Part shown: one piece after another, positions 1 through 8,239 of the stretch
How positions within the stretch are numbered: the stretch's first letter is position 1
Layout: the number at the start of each line of letters is the position of its first letter
Source of the DNA: Prorocentrum cordatum
Lineage: Eukaryota > Sar > Dinophyceae > Prorocentrales > Prorocentraceae
DNA: 64,000 nt
NCBI GenBank assembly: GCA_963575745.1
Contig: CAUYUJ010020281.1
Coordinates: 773,527-837,526 of the forward strand
Direction: 5' to 3'
Program-made: the position numbers and the translations under genes
The notes under the pieces: generated by a model
Seen by the model: only the letters and a program-made list of their open reading frames with translations
Databases searched by the model: none
Told to the model about the DNA's origin: nothing

Positions 1-350
1 CGCGCAGTCGTATTCTAAAATTGCAAGTGTTTCACTAATTTCCACGATCAGCGTACCAGATACTGTGTTTTGGGAAGATTCAGGATTATGACTGTGCAAC
101 AGCTACGTTGATTAGCGGTGTTGGAGTCCCAGGCATGGCGTTCTGGCACGACTCAGGATCGTCAAGACGCAGTAGTCAGGTTGATCCATGGCGCTGGGAT
201 CCCGAGAAAGATGTTTTGGCATGCGTCAAGGTCTTCAAACGGTTGTCTTCCAACGAGGCAGTTCCCTCAGCCGAAAGGAACCCTTGCAAGGGCCTGTGAA
301 GAGAGAGCTTGGAGGGAGGGCTCACCCCGACATCCTTGATGGCTCTTGGA
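1..350 (+). repeat. Dispersed repeat family A, copy 1 (left edge cut by window)
   Basis: This segment matches, with many substitutions, the reverse complement of about 50150-50520. Shared blocks include GCGTACCAGA near 51, TTGATTAGCGG near 108 (TTGATTCGCGG in the other copy), GAGTCCCAGG near 124, and CTTGGAGGGAGGG near 308. Both copies run straight into a TCC microsatellite, which looks like a simple-sequence tail on a retroposed unit. A short open frame begins MEGG at 309 here and also in the other copy, but runs into a Leu/Ser tract made by the microsatellite, so it is probably not a gene. What family A derives from is unknown. Confidence 0.6.
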
Positions 351-356
351 TTAACA

Positions 357-430
357 CTGGTCCTCCTCCTCATCCTCCTCCTCCTCCCTGGCCCCTCCTC
401 CTCTCTGCTCTCTCCTCTCCTGGAGGAGGA
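357..430 (+). repeat. TCC-rich microsatellite tail of family A
   Basis: Imperfect TCC/TCCTCA run directly after family A copy 1. The minus-strand copy has the same kind of run at 50100-50150. Confidence 0.7.
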
Positions 431-529
431 GGGCAGGGAGGGAGGGGAGTTTGTGTTATTTGGGGAGGGCCGCGCAACTGCCCTGCGCCCAGGGGCATCA
501 TGCTCCCGGTGCAGTCAGCTCTGGAGGAG

Positions 530-701
530 TGAAGGGGCCCCGGGACACACAAATAAACAGACACAACTAACAGGATTCCCCATATCTTCTGTATTTTCTG
601 GGTTTTGTCTTCCCCCCCACGTCCTAGGTTTTCAAATATTTTCTCTGGGGGATCGGCCATTCATTGTGTCTGTGTTTTTTGTTCCCTCCTGAAGGAGTGC
701 T
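530..701 (+). mobile_element. MITE-like family B, copy 1
   Basis: About 170 bp, homologous to 59291-59438. Both copies begin TGAAGGG followed by CCC(C/T)GGGA(C/T)AC and AAATAAA(C/T)AGACACAA. Both hold GTCTTCCCCCCCAC inside and end TGTGTCTGTG followed by a T-run and CCCTCCTGA. The ends are imperfect inverted repeats around ACAGACACAA / TTGTGTCTGT. No coding capacity and no clear target duplication. Terminal inverted repeats, small size and two distant copies suggest a non-autonomous DNA transposon. Confidence 0.55.
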
Positions 702-784
702 GGAGGACCACGAGGCGGGCCAAGACCCGGGCGACCCGAAGAGGCGGAGGCAACCACCAACACCGCGTCGGATCCTCCCACGGG

Positions 785-1080
785 GGGGAGGAGGAGGAGG
801 AGGAGGAGGAGGAGGAGGAGGAGGAGGAGAGAGGAGGAGGAGGAGGAGGAGGAGGAGGAGGAGGGGGAGGAGGAGGAGGAGGAGGAGGAGGAGGAGGAGG
901 AGGAAGAGGAGGAGGAGGAGGAGGAGGAGGAGGAGGAGGAGGAGGGAGGAGGAGGAGGAGGAGGAGCAGGAGGAGCAGGAGGAGCAGGAGGAGCAGGAGA
1001 AGCAGGAGGAGGAGGGGGAGAGGAGGAGGAGGAGGAGGAGGAGCAGGAGGAAGCAGGAGGAGCAGGAGGAGGAGGAGAGG
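785..1080 (+). repeat. (GGA)n purine-tract microsatellite
   Basis: Nearly 300 bp of GGA units with GCA and GGAA interruptions. All six frames are open here, giving false poly-Gly, poly-Glu, poly-Arg, poly-Ser, poly-Leu and poly-Pro ORFs. Confidence 0.95.
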
Positions 1081-1260
1081 GAGTGGGGGGGGAGGCAACC
1101 ACCAGCAGCGCGTCCGATCCGAACACGCCTCGGGCCGAGTGTGGCAGGCCCCGCCTGCCTGTGCACGCGGGCCGCGGGCCGCGGGAGAGCAGGGAAGGGG
1201 GACGAAAGACAGGGAGATCAGGGGCATAACCACGGGAACGCGAAGGCCCAGGACCTTCAG

Positions 1261-1345
1261 GGAGGAGGGGGAGGAGGGGGAGGAGGGGGAGGGGGAGGAG
1301 GGGGAGGAGGGGGGGGCGGAGGGGGAGGAGGAGGGGGAGGGAGGA
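1261..1345 (+). repeat. G-rich GGGGGA/GGA repeat
   Basis: Tandem GGAGGGGGA-type units forming a strongly G-rich strand that could adopt G-quadruplexes. Confidence 0.85.
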
Positions 1346-1946
1346 CCAGGAAGACTATGAGGACGGAAGGTGAGGTCTTCAGATGCTTCTGGAGGTTCCT
1401 GGAGGCCTGCACATGCCAAGAAAGGGCCATCCACTTCAGAGAACTCGACCACCGATTCTCTTCGAATGACGACGAGCATGACAACGACTACGACCATCTT
1501 GCGATCATGTGATCCCGCACATTGCTTTGGCCTTCAATTGTTCCAACCGCCCGCTAAGTCTATTAACCAACGCCTTTTCGGGGGGCTTCTTTTCATATTA
1601 GCTCCTGGAAGAAGAGTTCAGCAACGCTCTCTATATGCGCACCATGCCGCCATGGCCGTCATGCGAGCTAACGCGCCCACGGGCAAATCACCAGCTTGAA
1701 AGAATTGTGAGGATGCCTCGGGCGAGAGCGCCGTTCCTGAGTTTTGGGGCCTCTGGCCATAGCGCCTCGGAGTACAGTGTGAGGAAAAACCGGGCAGGGA
1801 CACTTGTCATCAACAACTGGGAATTTGAACCAAACCCGCGCTCGAGCGGGAGCCTCGCTTGAAATGGACATGTAGCCGGCGTCGACGCGAGAGCGCCCAG
1901 AACTGTTTCAACATCAAATTGATGCTTGTCTAGAAGTGCACCTTCA
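1346..1946. other. No recognisable feature
   Basis: Unique-looking sequence with only short open frames, none of which I recognise. Confidence 0.6.

Positions 1947-1996
<50 letters not shown>
1947..1996 (+). repeat. (ACG)n microsatellite
   Basis: About 16 uninterrupted ACG units at the left edge of family C copy 1. Confidence 0.95.
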
Positions 1997-2165
1997 CCCC
2001 CGATCCCTCCAAAGGTGCGTCCTCGCCCGAGCTCCAGGGCGGACCCAGCCGCGGCCCGCGAGGGCACCTCCCAGACGCCCGAGAAGGCTCCAAAACGCCT
2101 CGCGGGGACGACGCCGACGTCGAGGACGACGTCGAGGACGACGTCGACGTCGACGTCCCCTGACA
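1997..2165 (+). repeat. Dispersed repeat family C, copy 1
   Basis: Matches the reverse complement of about 12880-13010. Shared stretches include GGCCCGCGAGGGC, a CAGACGCCCG / CCGACGCCCG block, and GGACGACGCCGACGTCGAGG. Both copies continue into GAC/GTC-rich sequence. In this direction the translation is rich in Asp, Val and Thr. No known domain was recognised. Confidence 0.5.
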
Positions 2166-2747
2166 TCCACCGATCCCTGACTTCGGATCCGCTGTACTTT
2201 GGGCGATGTCGTAAGAAGGGCGGAAATCCCCGCCATACTCTTCAAGCTCCTTTGGTGTCGATTCCCCCCTACTCAGCTGTCGCTGTTTCCGCCGCACTTT
2301 TGCAAACATATCCCCCCTGTTTCCCTGAGGCGGACATTGCCGCCCTACGTGTTCGCACCGGTTGGGGTGCATTTCCAGAACAACTGACGCCAGAAAATCT
2401 ACCACCAAAGTACGGCGGGTCCGAAGTCGAGAGTGTGTTTTTGTTCCAATGCGCGGCCCCTGAGTTCCCGATCCCTGCCCTGGGGCCGACCTGATGCCCC
2501 AGAATCACTCTTGAGGGGCCTGGGGGCCCGAAGACGGGTTTCAGAGGCCGACGTCGAGGCGAGACCCCTGGATTGAACACGACCAGATCGTCGGAGATCC
2601 GGGACGAGGTCGTCGACGATGAGCACGGCGCCCGAGCGCCCGCGCGCGCCGCGGGCGCGCGCGGGGCCTGCGCGCACTGCAGCGGCTCGCCACTGGCGCG
2701 CTCGCCGACCTCCTGTTGCAGAGGTCAAACAATCCACCCCCCGTAAT
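2166..2747. other. No recognisable feature
   Basis: GC-rich sequence with overlapping open frames of roughly 100 to 170 codons on both strands. None has a recognisable motif. Confidence 0.5.
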
Positions 2748-2873
2748 AACCACCCCGACGCGCGAAGTCGTTTCGTAAACACGCGCCCAGAGAAGGAACC
2801 GAGCAGGGCAAGGCTTCTGCCAGTAAACGCCCAGGGCCGTGTAGCAAACGCCAACTGTTCGGTCCGGGTGGCT
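2748..2873 (+). mobile_element. MITE-like family D, copy 1
   Basis: 126 bp, homologous to 42503-42624. Begins AACCACCCCGAC and ends GTCCGGGTGGCT, imperfect terminal inverted repeats of about 12 bp. Both copies share CGCGAAGTCG, a GAACAGGGCAA-type block and repeated GTAAACGCC motifs. No coding capacity. Target duplications were not evident. Confidence 0.6.
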
Positions 2874-2904
2874 TTTCCCCCTCGATGCCGAGGGGGGCGC
2901 TCGG

Positions 2905-3115
2905 AAAGCAAGGCGGGGCTCCGAGGGTCGAGGAGGGCGAGGAGGATCGAGGAGGAGGAGGCTCGAGGATCGGTGCGGGGCTCCGAGAACAGAGGATCGA
3001 GGCGGGGCTCCGAGGGTCGAGGAGGGCGAGGAGGATCAAGGAGGAGGCTCGAGGATCGGCGCGGGGCTCCGAGAACCGAGGATCGAGGCGGGGCTCCGAG
3101 GGTCGAGGAGTGGGC
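2905..3115 (+). repeat. Tandem repeat, period about 90 bp
   Basis: The block GGGGCTCCGAGGGTCGAGGA recurs near 2913, 3004 and 3090, with GAGGATCGAGG sub-repeats between. About 2.5 copies. Confidence 0.85.
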
Positions 3116-3135
3116 AAGATGATGACCGAGGATCT

Positions 3136-3255
3136 TGGAGGAGGAGGAGGAGGAGGAGGAGGAGGAGGAGGATCGAGGAGCCGGGTGGAGGACCGAGGAC
3201 GAGGGTTCTCGCCCCTTTTGCTGTAGCGCCTTCTCCTCCTCCTCCTCCTCCTGCT

Positions 3256-3321
<66 letters not shown>

Positions 3322-3345
3322 CCTCCTCCTCCTCCTCCTCCTGGC
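3136..3345 (+). repeat. GGA tract followed by CTC/CTG compound microsatellite
   Basis: A GGA run at 3136-3172 is followed by a (CTCCTG)n/(CTC)n run at about 3232-3342. A purine tract is thus followed by a pyrimidine tract on the same strand. Confidence 0.9.
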
Positions 3346-3529
3346 ATCAGAGCGTGAGCGTGCGCACTCGTGATTCCCCCCGTGGGATACCGAGCGCGCA
3401 GGGTCTACTCAGCTCGGATGCCGAAACCGCGTGCGCCCTTCTTTTTTTTGTTGTGTGTGTGATGCCGCTGCAAGACCAGGGCGCATCGCGGACGGCATCG
3501 TCGCTGCGCCGCACCCCTCGGCTCGCCCC

Positions 3530-3765
3530 CCCCTCCTCCTCCTCCTCCTCCTGCTCCTGCTCCTCCTCTCCTCCTCCTCCTCCTCCTTCCTCCTCCTCCT
3601 CCTCTCCTCCTCCTCCTCCTCTTCCTCCTCCTCCTCCTCCTCCTTCCTCCTCCTCCTCTCTCCTCCTCCTCCTCCTCCTCCCCCCCTCCTCCTCCTCCTC
3701 CTCCTCCTCCTCCTAATCCTCCTCCTCCTCCTCCTCCTCCTCCTCCTCCTCCTCCTCCTCCCCCT
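3530..3765 (+). repeat. (TCC)n microsatellite
   Basis: About 235 bp of TCC units with TTCC and CCCC interruptions. Confidence 0.95.
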
Positions 3766-4252
3766 CTACGGTTCCTCGGCCAACGGACCACCTCGATGCA
3801 CACGCGCCGCCACCTGCAATCAGAGGCGCCGGTTGCCGCCCGCCACTTGTGCCTCATCCATAGTGCTCATGCCCTCCTCCCTCCATCCCCCCTCGGACGC
3901 CACGCGGCGCGCACATTTCAGAAGCGCACCGCGCGGCGGCACCCTGGGGCGCGAGCGTCGGCCGCGCCCGTCGAGGCGCCCCGCGGCCAGGTCGCCGAAG
4001 GGGGTGGGCGCCTCCGCAGCCGCCTCCCGCCCTCTCCTGCAGCCGCATGGGGGTGCGTCCTTGAGCACAGAGGCGGGGGCTGGCTCGCAAGGCGAAGCGA
4101 GCACAAGCCGCGGGCGCCCCATCCGTGCTTCCCAGATCGACGGTGTAAGAGGGCGTTGGGCTGGCCACGGGCTCGCAGCAGGCGGCGCAGTAGCGCCTGG
4201 CTTTTGGCCATCGTTGCCCTCTCCTAGCTCGCGAGGCGACCGCGCTCCAGCA
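3766..4252. other. No recognisable feature
   Basis: GC-rich sequence with overlapping open frames in several phases. It lies just beyond the 3' end of the DIRS-like element and may include its terminal sequence, but nothing diagnostic is visible. Confidence 0.4.
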
Positions 4253-4283
4253 TCACCACTCCGTCCTGGACATCTCTCTCTCT

Positions 4284-5089
4284 CTATGTGTGTATATATA
4301 TATATATATATATTCTCGCCGTCGGTTGATGCCTCCAGCGCCCGCGGACGCGAGTCGTGCTGAGACTTCCCAAGACTTGAACATTATGCGCGGCGCCTCC
4401 CCGGCGCAGGCCGGGGCTTCTTGCGGACGGGGTCCGCCCCGATCGTGCCCGCGCGGCGCTTGAAAGAAACCCTGGGGCCTGCATTGCCTCGGGGGGAAAA
4501 TTGCGCCCCGCCTGGGCGGTGTTCGAGCGCGCGAGCCAGGGGGGATGACGGCCTCCAGCTCGTCAGCGGCGACGTGCTCGGCAACCCGGGCGCTGTTGCC
4601 GCCCTTGGTGAATCCGAGGTTGATGCGCGCAACTCCGCGCTCCAGGTCGAAGGTGCATTGGCTGGTCTGCAGCAGGACCTCGGTCGGCCTCAGGAAGCCG
4701 TTGAAGCAGACCAGCGCGCCTGCCGCCATGGCGGCATCCCCCGCGGCAAGGGCGTAGACAGCCGTGACCGGGACCTGCTCGGGCAGCAGGGGTCGGGCTC
4801 TCGAGGGGACTTCGCTCTTCGACCAGGGCCCGAAGCGCCTCCGCGCGTCGTTCGGCCCTCGCGTGAGTGGCGGCGCGGAGTGCTGGAGGCCCGAGAGGAC
4901 GTCGCCGACGATAAACTTGACCTCGCCCTGCGCCCGGCAGTCTTCCAACACATCCCCGAGCAACTCGCCGACGGCGGCGACGGACTCGGGCAGCGACTCG
5001 AAGCGAGATTCGAACCGCTGGAACATGATCGACCCACCAACCCGGAAAGGAATATAGAAATGTAAGGCACGGCAACGTTTCAAAGACAC
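4284..5089 (-). pseudogene. Tyrosine recombinase, frameshifted
   Basis: The enzyme would join DNA through a covalent phosphotyrosine link and integrate the circular cDNA of a DIRS-like element. The frame from 5089 runs through a core-binding-like region (IVGDVLSGLQH) and reaches FNGFLRPTEVLL, where the Arg fits the first catalytic Arg of the family, and then LGFTKGG. A frameshift near 4480-4550 moves the C-terminal box to another frame (4484-4284): GLRRGGAAHNVQVLGS, RGRWRHQPTARIYI. That box holds the second Arg and the nucleophile-position Tyr in ARIYI. The usual His before the second Arg is not evident. A (TA)n run follows the Tyr directly. The 5' side abuts tandem repeats, so the start is unknown. 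Non-functional because of the frameshift. Confidence 0.7.
4293..4313. repeat. (TA)n microsatellite at the recombinase C-terminus
   Basis: A 21-bp TA run preceded by a short CT/TG run. On the minus strand it is translated as alternating Ile-Tyr immediately after the catalytic-type Tyr. Confidence 0.95.
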
Positions 5090-5109
5090 TTGATTGGGCG
5101 ACGGGCAAA

Positions 5110-5990
5110 TGCAATGCTGAATGTATCGATCTTGATGTACGGTGCCGAGGGCTGTGCTGTGCTACGCCGTGCTGAACTGCGATGTTCCATGCCGCGATTG
5201 TGCTGTATATAGCGTTGTGGATCGAGTCCTCTTTGCATCCGAGTCCTGGCCGAACTGATCTGGATCTTAAGCTCGAGCTGCCTGAGCAAATGGTAGCTGC
5301 CCCAAAACTAATCGACAGAGGGGAAATGCCAGCAGGACGCGCTGTGGAACGTCCCAAGGGACGCGCCAGGCGACGTGCCAGGGGACGTGCCATGGGCACG
5401 CACCGCGGGACGTGCCAAGGGGACGCGCTACGGAACGTGACCATGGAGGTGCCGCGGGACGTGCCAGGGGACGCGCCGCGCGACGTGCCAGGTGGACTCG
5501 CCAAGGAACGCGCCAAAGAACGTGCCAAGATGCAATGTGTAATGGATCGATCTTGATGTACCGTGCCGACGGCTGCGCTGTGCTGGCCGTGCTGAACTGC
5601 GATGTGCCATGCCGCGATTGTGCTCTCTCTATATATAGCGTTGTGGATCGAGTCCTCTTTGCATCCGAGTCCTGGCCGAACTGATCTGGATCTTAAGCTC
5701 GAGCTGCCTGAGCAAATGGTAGCTGCCCCAAAACTAATCGACAGGGGGACATGCCAGGAGGACGCGCTGCGGAACGTGCCAAGGGACGCGCCAGGCGACG
5801 TGCCAGGGGACGTGCCATGGGCACGCACCGCGGGACGTGCCAAGGGGACGCGCTATGGAACGTGCCAATGGACGTGCACCGCGCGACGTGCCAGGGGGGC
5901 TCGCCACGGGACGATCCGCGGAACGTGCCAGGCAACATGCCAGGCTGCAATGCTAAGGGCATCGATATTGATGTATCGAGCCGAGGGCTG
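5110..5990 (+). repeat. Tandem repeat, period about 420 bp, with internal short repeats
   Basis: The block ATCGATCTTGATGTAC near 5126 recurs near 5547, and a variant ATCGATATTGATGTAT appears near 5960, giving two full units and a partial third. Each unit contains GTGGATCGAGTCCTCTTTGC and many copies of a 15-25 bp motif around GGGACGTGCCA. The block sits between the RNase H remnant and the tyrosine recombinase. Confidence 0.9.
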
Positions 5991-6000
5991 TGCTGTGCCT

Positions 6001-6395
6001 GGGCGACCTGGACACGTGAAAGCACGCGTTTTGCTCAAGACGTTCTGAGCACATCCTCATGCTAGACATCCGCCTGGGCAACCTGGACACGTGCAAACAA
6101 ACGTCTCGATCGAGACTTCCTCGACACATCCTCATGCTAGACATCCGCCTGGGCGACCTGGACACGTGAAAACAAGCCTCTGGTTCGAGACATCCTCAAC
6201 AAATCCTCATGCTAGACATCTGTCTGGGCAACCTGGAGGCGTGAAACCAAGCGTCTCGCTCGAGACATCCTCAAGACCTGGGCACGTGAAAACAAGTATT
6301 TCACTTGAGAGATCCTCTGAATTCAGGTCCCCAGGAGAGGACAATCTATAACACAAAACAAGCGTTTCGCTCGAGACATCCTCAAACATAATTCA
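6001..6395 (+). repeat. 75-bp tandem repeat, about five copies
   Basis: GGGC(G/A)ACCTGGACACGTG starts at 6001, 6076 and 6151, with a variant at 6226, exactly 75 bp apart. Shorter degenerate copies follow to about 6395. Units share CTCATGCTAGACATC. Confidence 0.9.
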
Positions 6396-6611
6396 GCTAA
6401 CCTCCTTCAAACTCGTCATTTATCGCAAAATAATTCCGCCGGCCTCCTTCAAATCGATTCCGGGGCTAAACAGCTAAAAGAAAACCCTTGGCCCCCGCCC
6501 TTTCCGGGAAAAAGAACTCGAGGGCTTCTGACTATCGTTGTGGCATGCGTGGCTGGAGTTGCAGTGATCGAGCTGCGCCTGCTGCTGCTCGGTCGCGTCG
6601 TCTCCGCTGCC

Positions 6612-6910
6612 TCATGCCATGCCCCAAACTTCCCACCGCCATCGTCTGGGGGAATCGGCCGGTTTCGGCTCCGACCGAACGAAGACGCAGCGCGGATGGC
6701 AAGACGAGGCCAGCTGGTGCACACTCAGGCGCATGAGCAACCGCTGCAGCAGTGAAGAGGCAGAACGGCGGCCTTTGCAGGCCACCGCGATGCACGCACG
6801 CAAATCACAACAAGGAGTTCGCCTGCCTCCCAGGGCGGAGGGGGACTTGAGGCGCCACCGAGAAGTGGCCCGCAGCGCTTGCATCTCGAAAACGTTGATG
6901 CGCCCCCCCC
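6612..6910 (-). pseudogene. RNase H-like domain, C-terminal part
   Basis: Degrades the RNA strand of the RNA:DNA hybrid made by the element's RT. In this minus-strand frame INVFEMQALRATSRWR begins at about 6899, with the Glu of FEMQA fitting the second catalytic position. CDLRACIAVACKGRRSA follows at about 6806, with the Asp at the third catalytic position. The stretch FVRSEPKPADSPRRW ends near 6639 and resembles the NPAD-PSR signature that closes the RT/RNase H region in many retroelements. The frame overlaps but differs from the upstream methyltransferase frame, so at least one frameshift separates them. Confidence 0.65.
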
Positions 6911-7199
6911 CGCCCTGGGGAAATTGAAGGCAGACGCGCCACTTCCACGTGTGAGTCTCAATTGCGCGGCGCGGCCAACAGGACGGGCCTGCGGCGCCCC
7001 AGAGGCCGCGTCGACGCGTAGCCTGCCGCGGCGGCAGGCGGCCTCTTGGCGAAGGGTGGGGCGCCTGAAAGTCGCCCAAGCACCGTGCTTTCCCCGCGGC
7101 CGGCTCGCCCCTCGCTCGGACCACTCTGCCTGGCCAGGCCGCGCTCCTCGGAGCGTTGCTTTGATCGCTCCAGGCTGGATTTCCCAATCGAAGTCTGGG

Positions 7200-7735
7200 A
7201 ACGGGGCGCCGAGCGGCCAACTGATCCAATGCAATCTCGGCCTCTTGACCGGGCGCGCGCCCCCCGCGCAGAGCTCGATCGCTATCGACCGAAAGGCTTT
7301 GGTGAAGCAGCTCCGATATTCATCGCCCGTTGAGCAGACATTTCCCACAAGGGAGAGCGCAAAAATGTTGGGCGCGGCTTGGCGGGCCAGCTCGCCAACG
7401 CGTGGAATGCGCCTCGCCGGCGGTGCGCGTTCCTCGCCCTGGCCTTTTGCTTGGGCGCATGCGCGGGCCGCGCCCTGGCGCGGGGGGCCGCCCGCGACGA
7501 GTGGGGCGCGCGAGTGGGGGGCATTTCCCCGCGGCGACTGCGTGACCTCCGCCGCGAATGCTCGCGCGTCGCTGAGCTCGACGCAGTCGGGCCAGCCCTG
7601 GCGCGCGACGCGGATGGCGGGCTCATGCGCCTCCGCCGATGCGTGGGAGCACGCGTCGGCGCCCAGCCTCTCTAGCGCCGTGCGACCCCCGCCTATGCCA
7701 CCGAGGAGCTCGACATTCCCGACCTCTCCCCAACC
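7200..7735 (-). pseudogene. C5-cytosine DNA methyltransferase domain, catalytic residues lost
   Basis: The family transfers a methyl group from S-adenosylmethionine to carbon 5 of cytosine. In the minus-strand frame from 8407, VELLGGIGGGRTALERLG (about 7714-7661) is motif I, the AdoMet-binding loop. ASAEAHEPAIRVARQGWPD matches the motif II-III region. APLVAGGPPRQGA is motif IV (PPCQ) but has Arg (CGC, 7478-7480) in place of the nucleophile Cys. LSLVGNVCS is motif VI (ENV) but has Gly (GGA, 7343-7345) in place of Glu. VKRPRLHWISW (7249-7217) is motif VIII. The domain is open from motif I to VIII with no stop, yet both key residues are replaced, so activity is not expected. DNA methyltransferases captured by dinoflagellate retrotransposons have been reported before (from memory), which fits this context. 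Confidence 0.75.
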
Positions 7736-7779
7736 CTCTCTTCGACCCTGGGCAAGGTCGGACAAGACAAATGCTTGGT

Positions 7780-7910
7780 GGTCAGGGCGGAGCTCCCGAG
7801 TCCAGCAATCGCCGCCACCTGACTCAGGGGCGTCGCTGGCCGTGAGATGTCGCTGATCGGTGAGCGCAGGTTGAACCCCGTGAGGGGCAGCAGGCACAGG
7901 GCCATCGCGA
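7780..7910 (-). pseudogene. RNase H-like domain, N-terminal part, just before the methyltransferase
   Basis: TASDAPESGGG lies at 7843-7811 in the same frame as the RT YCDD motif and the methyltransferase. It matches the first RNase H strand with its catalytic Asp (T/S-D-A-S-E-GGG type). In another minus-strand frame just upstream (about 7905-7830), LPLTGFNLRSPISD resembles the connection sequence that precedes RNase H in these elements, so a frameshift lies between. The rest of RNase H appears only after the methyltransferase. Confidence 0.6.
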
Positions 7911-8239
7911 GCTCGACGCACGCGTCGGACGGCAGCAGCTTCTTCCGATCGCTCCCCCACTGCGCGATAACCTGCCAGAGCTGGTGGAACGCCGTGCTGC
8001 GCTCGCTGGCACCAATGCCCCGCGACGACCTGCGCCTCCTTCCGACGCGCCCTCCCCGCCGGGATCGAGGTAAGCTGCCAGCTGAGCGCAGAGCGCTGTC
8101 CTGGAAGGGGGGGCGCGCGCCCGCCCGCCCTTGCTATTGACCAAAGCGCCTGGGCGCCGGCAGGACGAGACGCGCGCCCCTTCTCGCTCAGCGGCGCGCT
8201 CCGCGAGCGGCCCCTCGCGCCCGCAGCCGAGATGCCAGC

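Noticed and set aside
605-1512. Several ORFs of 160-280 codons on both strands
   Set aside because: They are translations of GGA/TCC repeats (poly-Gly, Glu, Arg, Leu, Ser, Pro) open in all six frames.
5005-5020. GGTTCGAATC-like motif on the minus strand, resembling a tRNA T-arm
   Set aside because: It lies in the recombinase coding frame (MFQRFESRFES); no acceptor stem, D-arm or anticodon arm fits around it.
5110-6395. CRISPR-like array
   Set aside because: The units are long contiguous tandem repeats without unique spacers, and the genome is eukaryotic.
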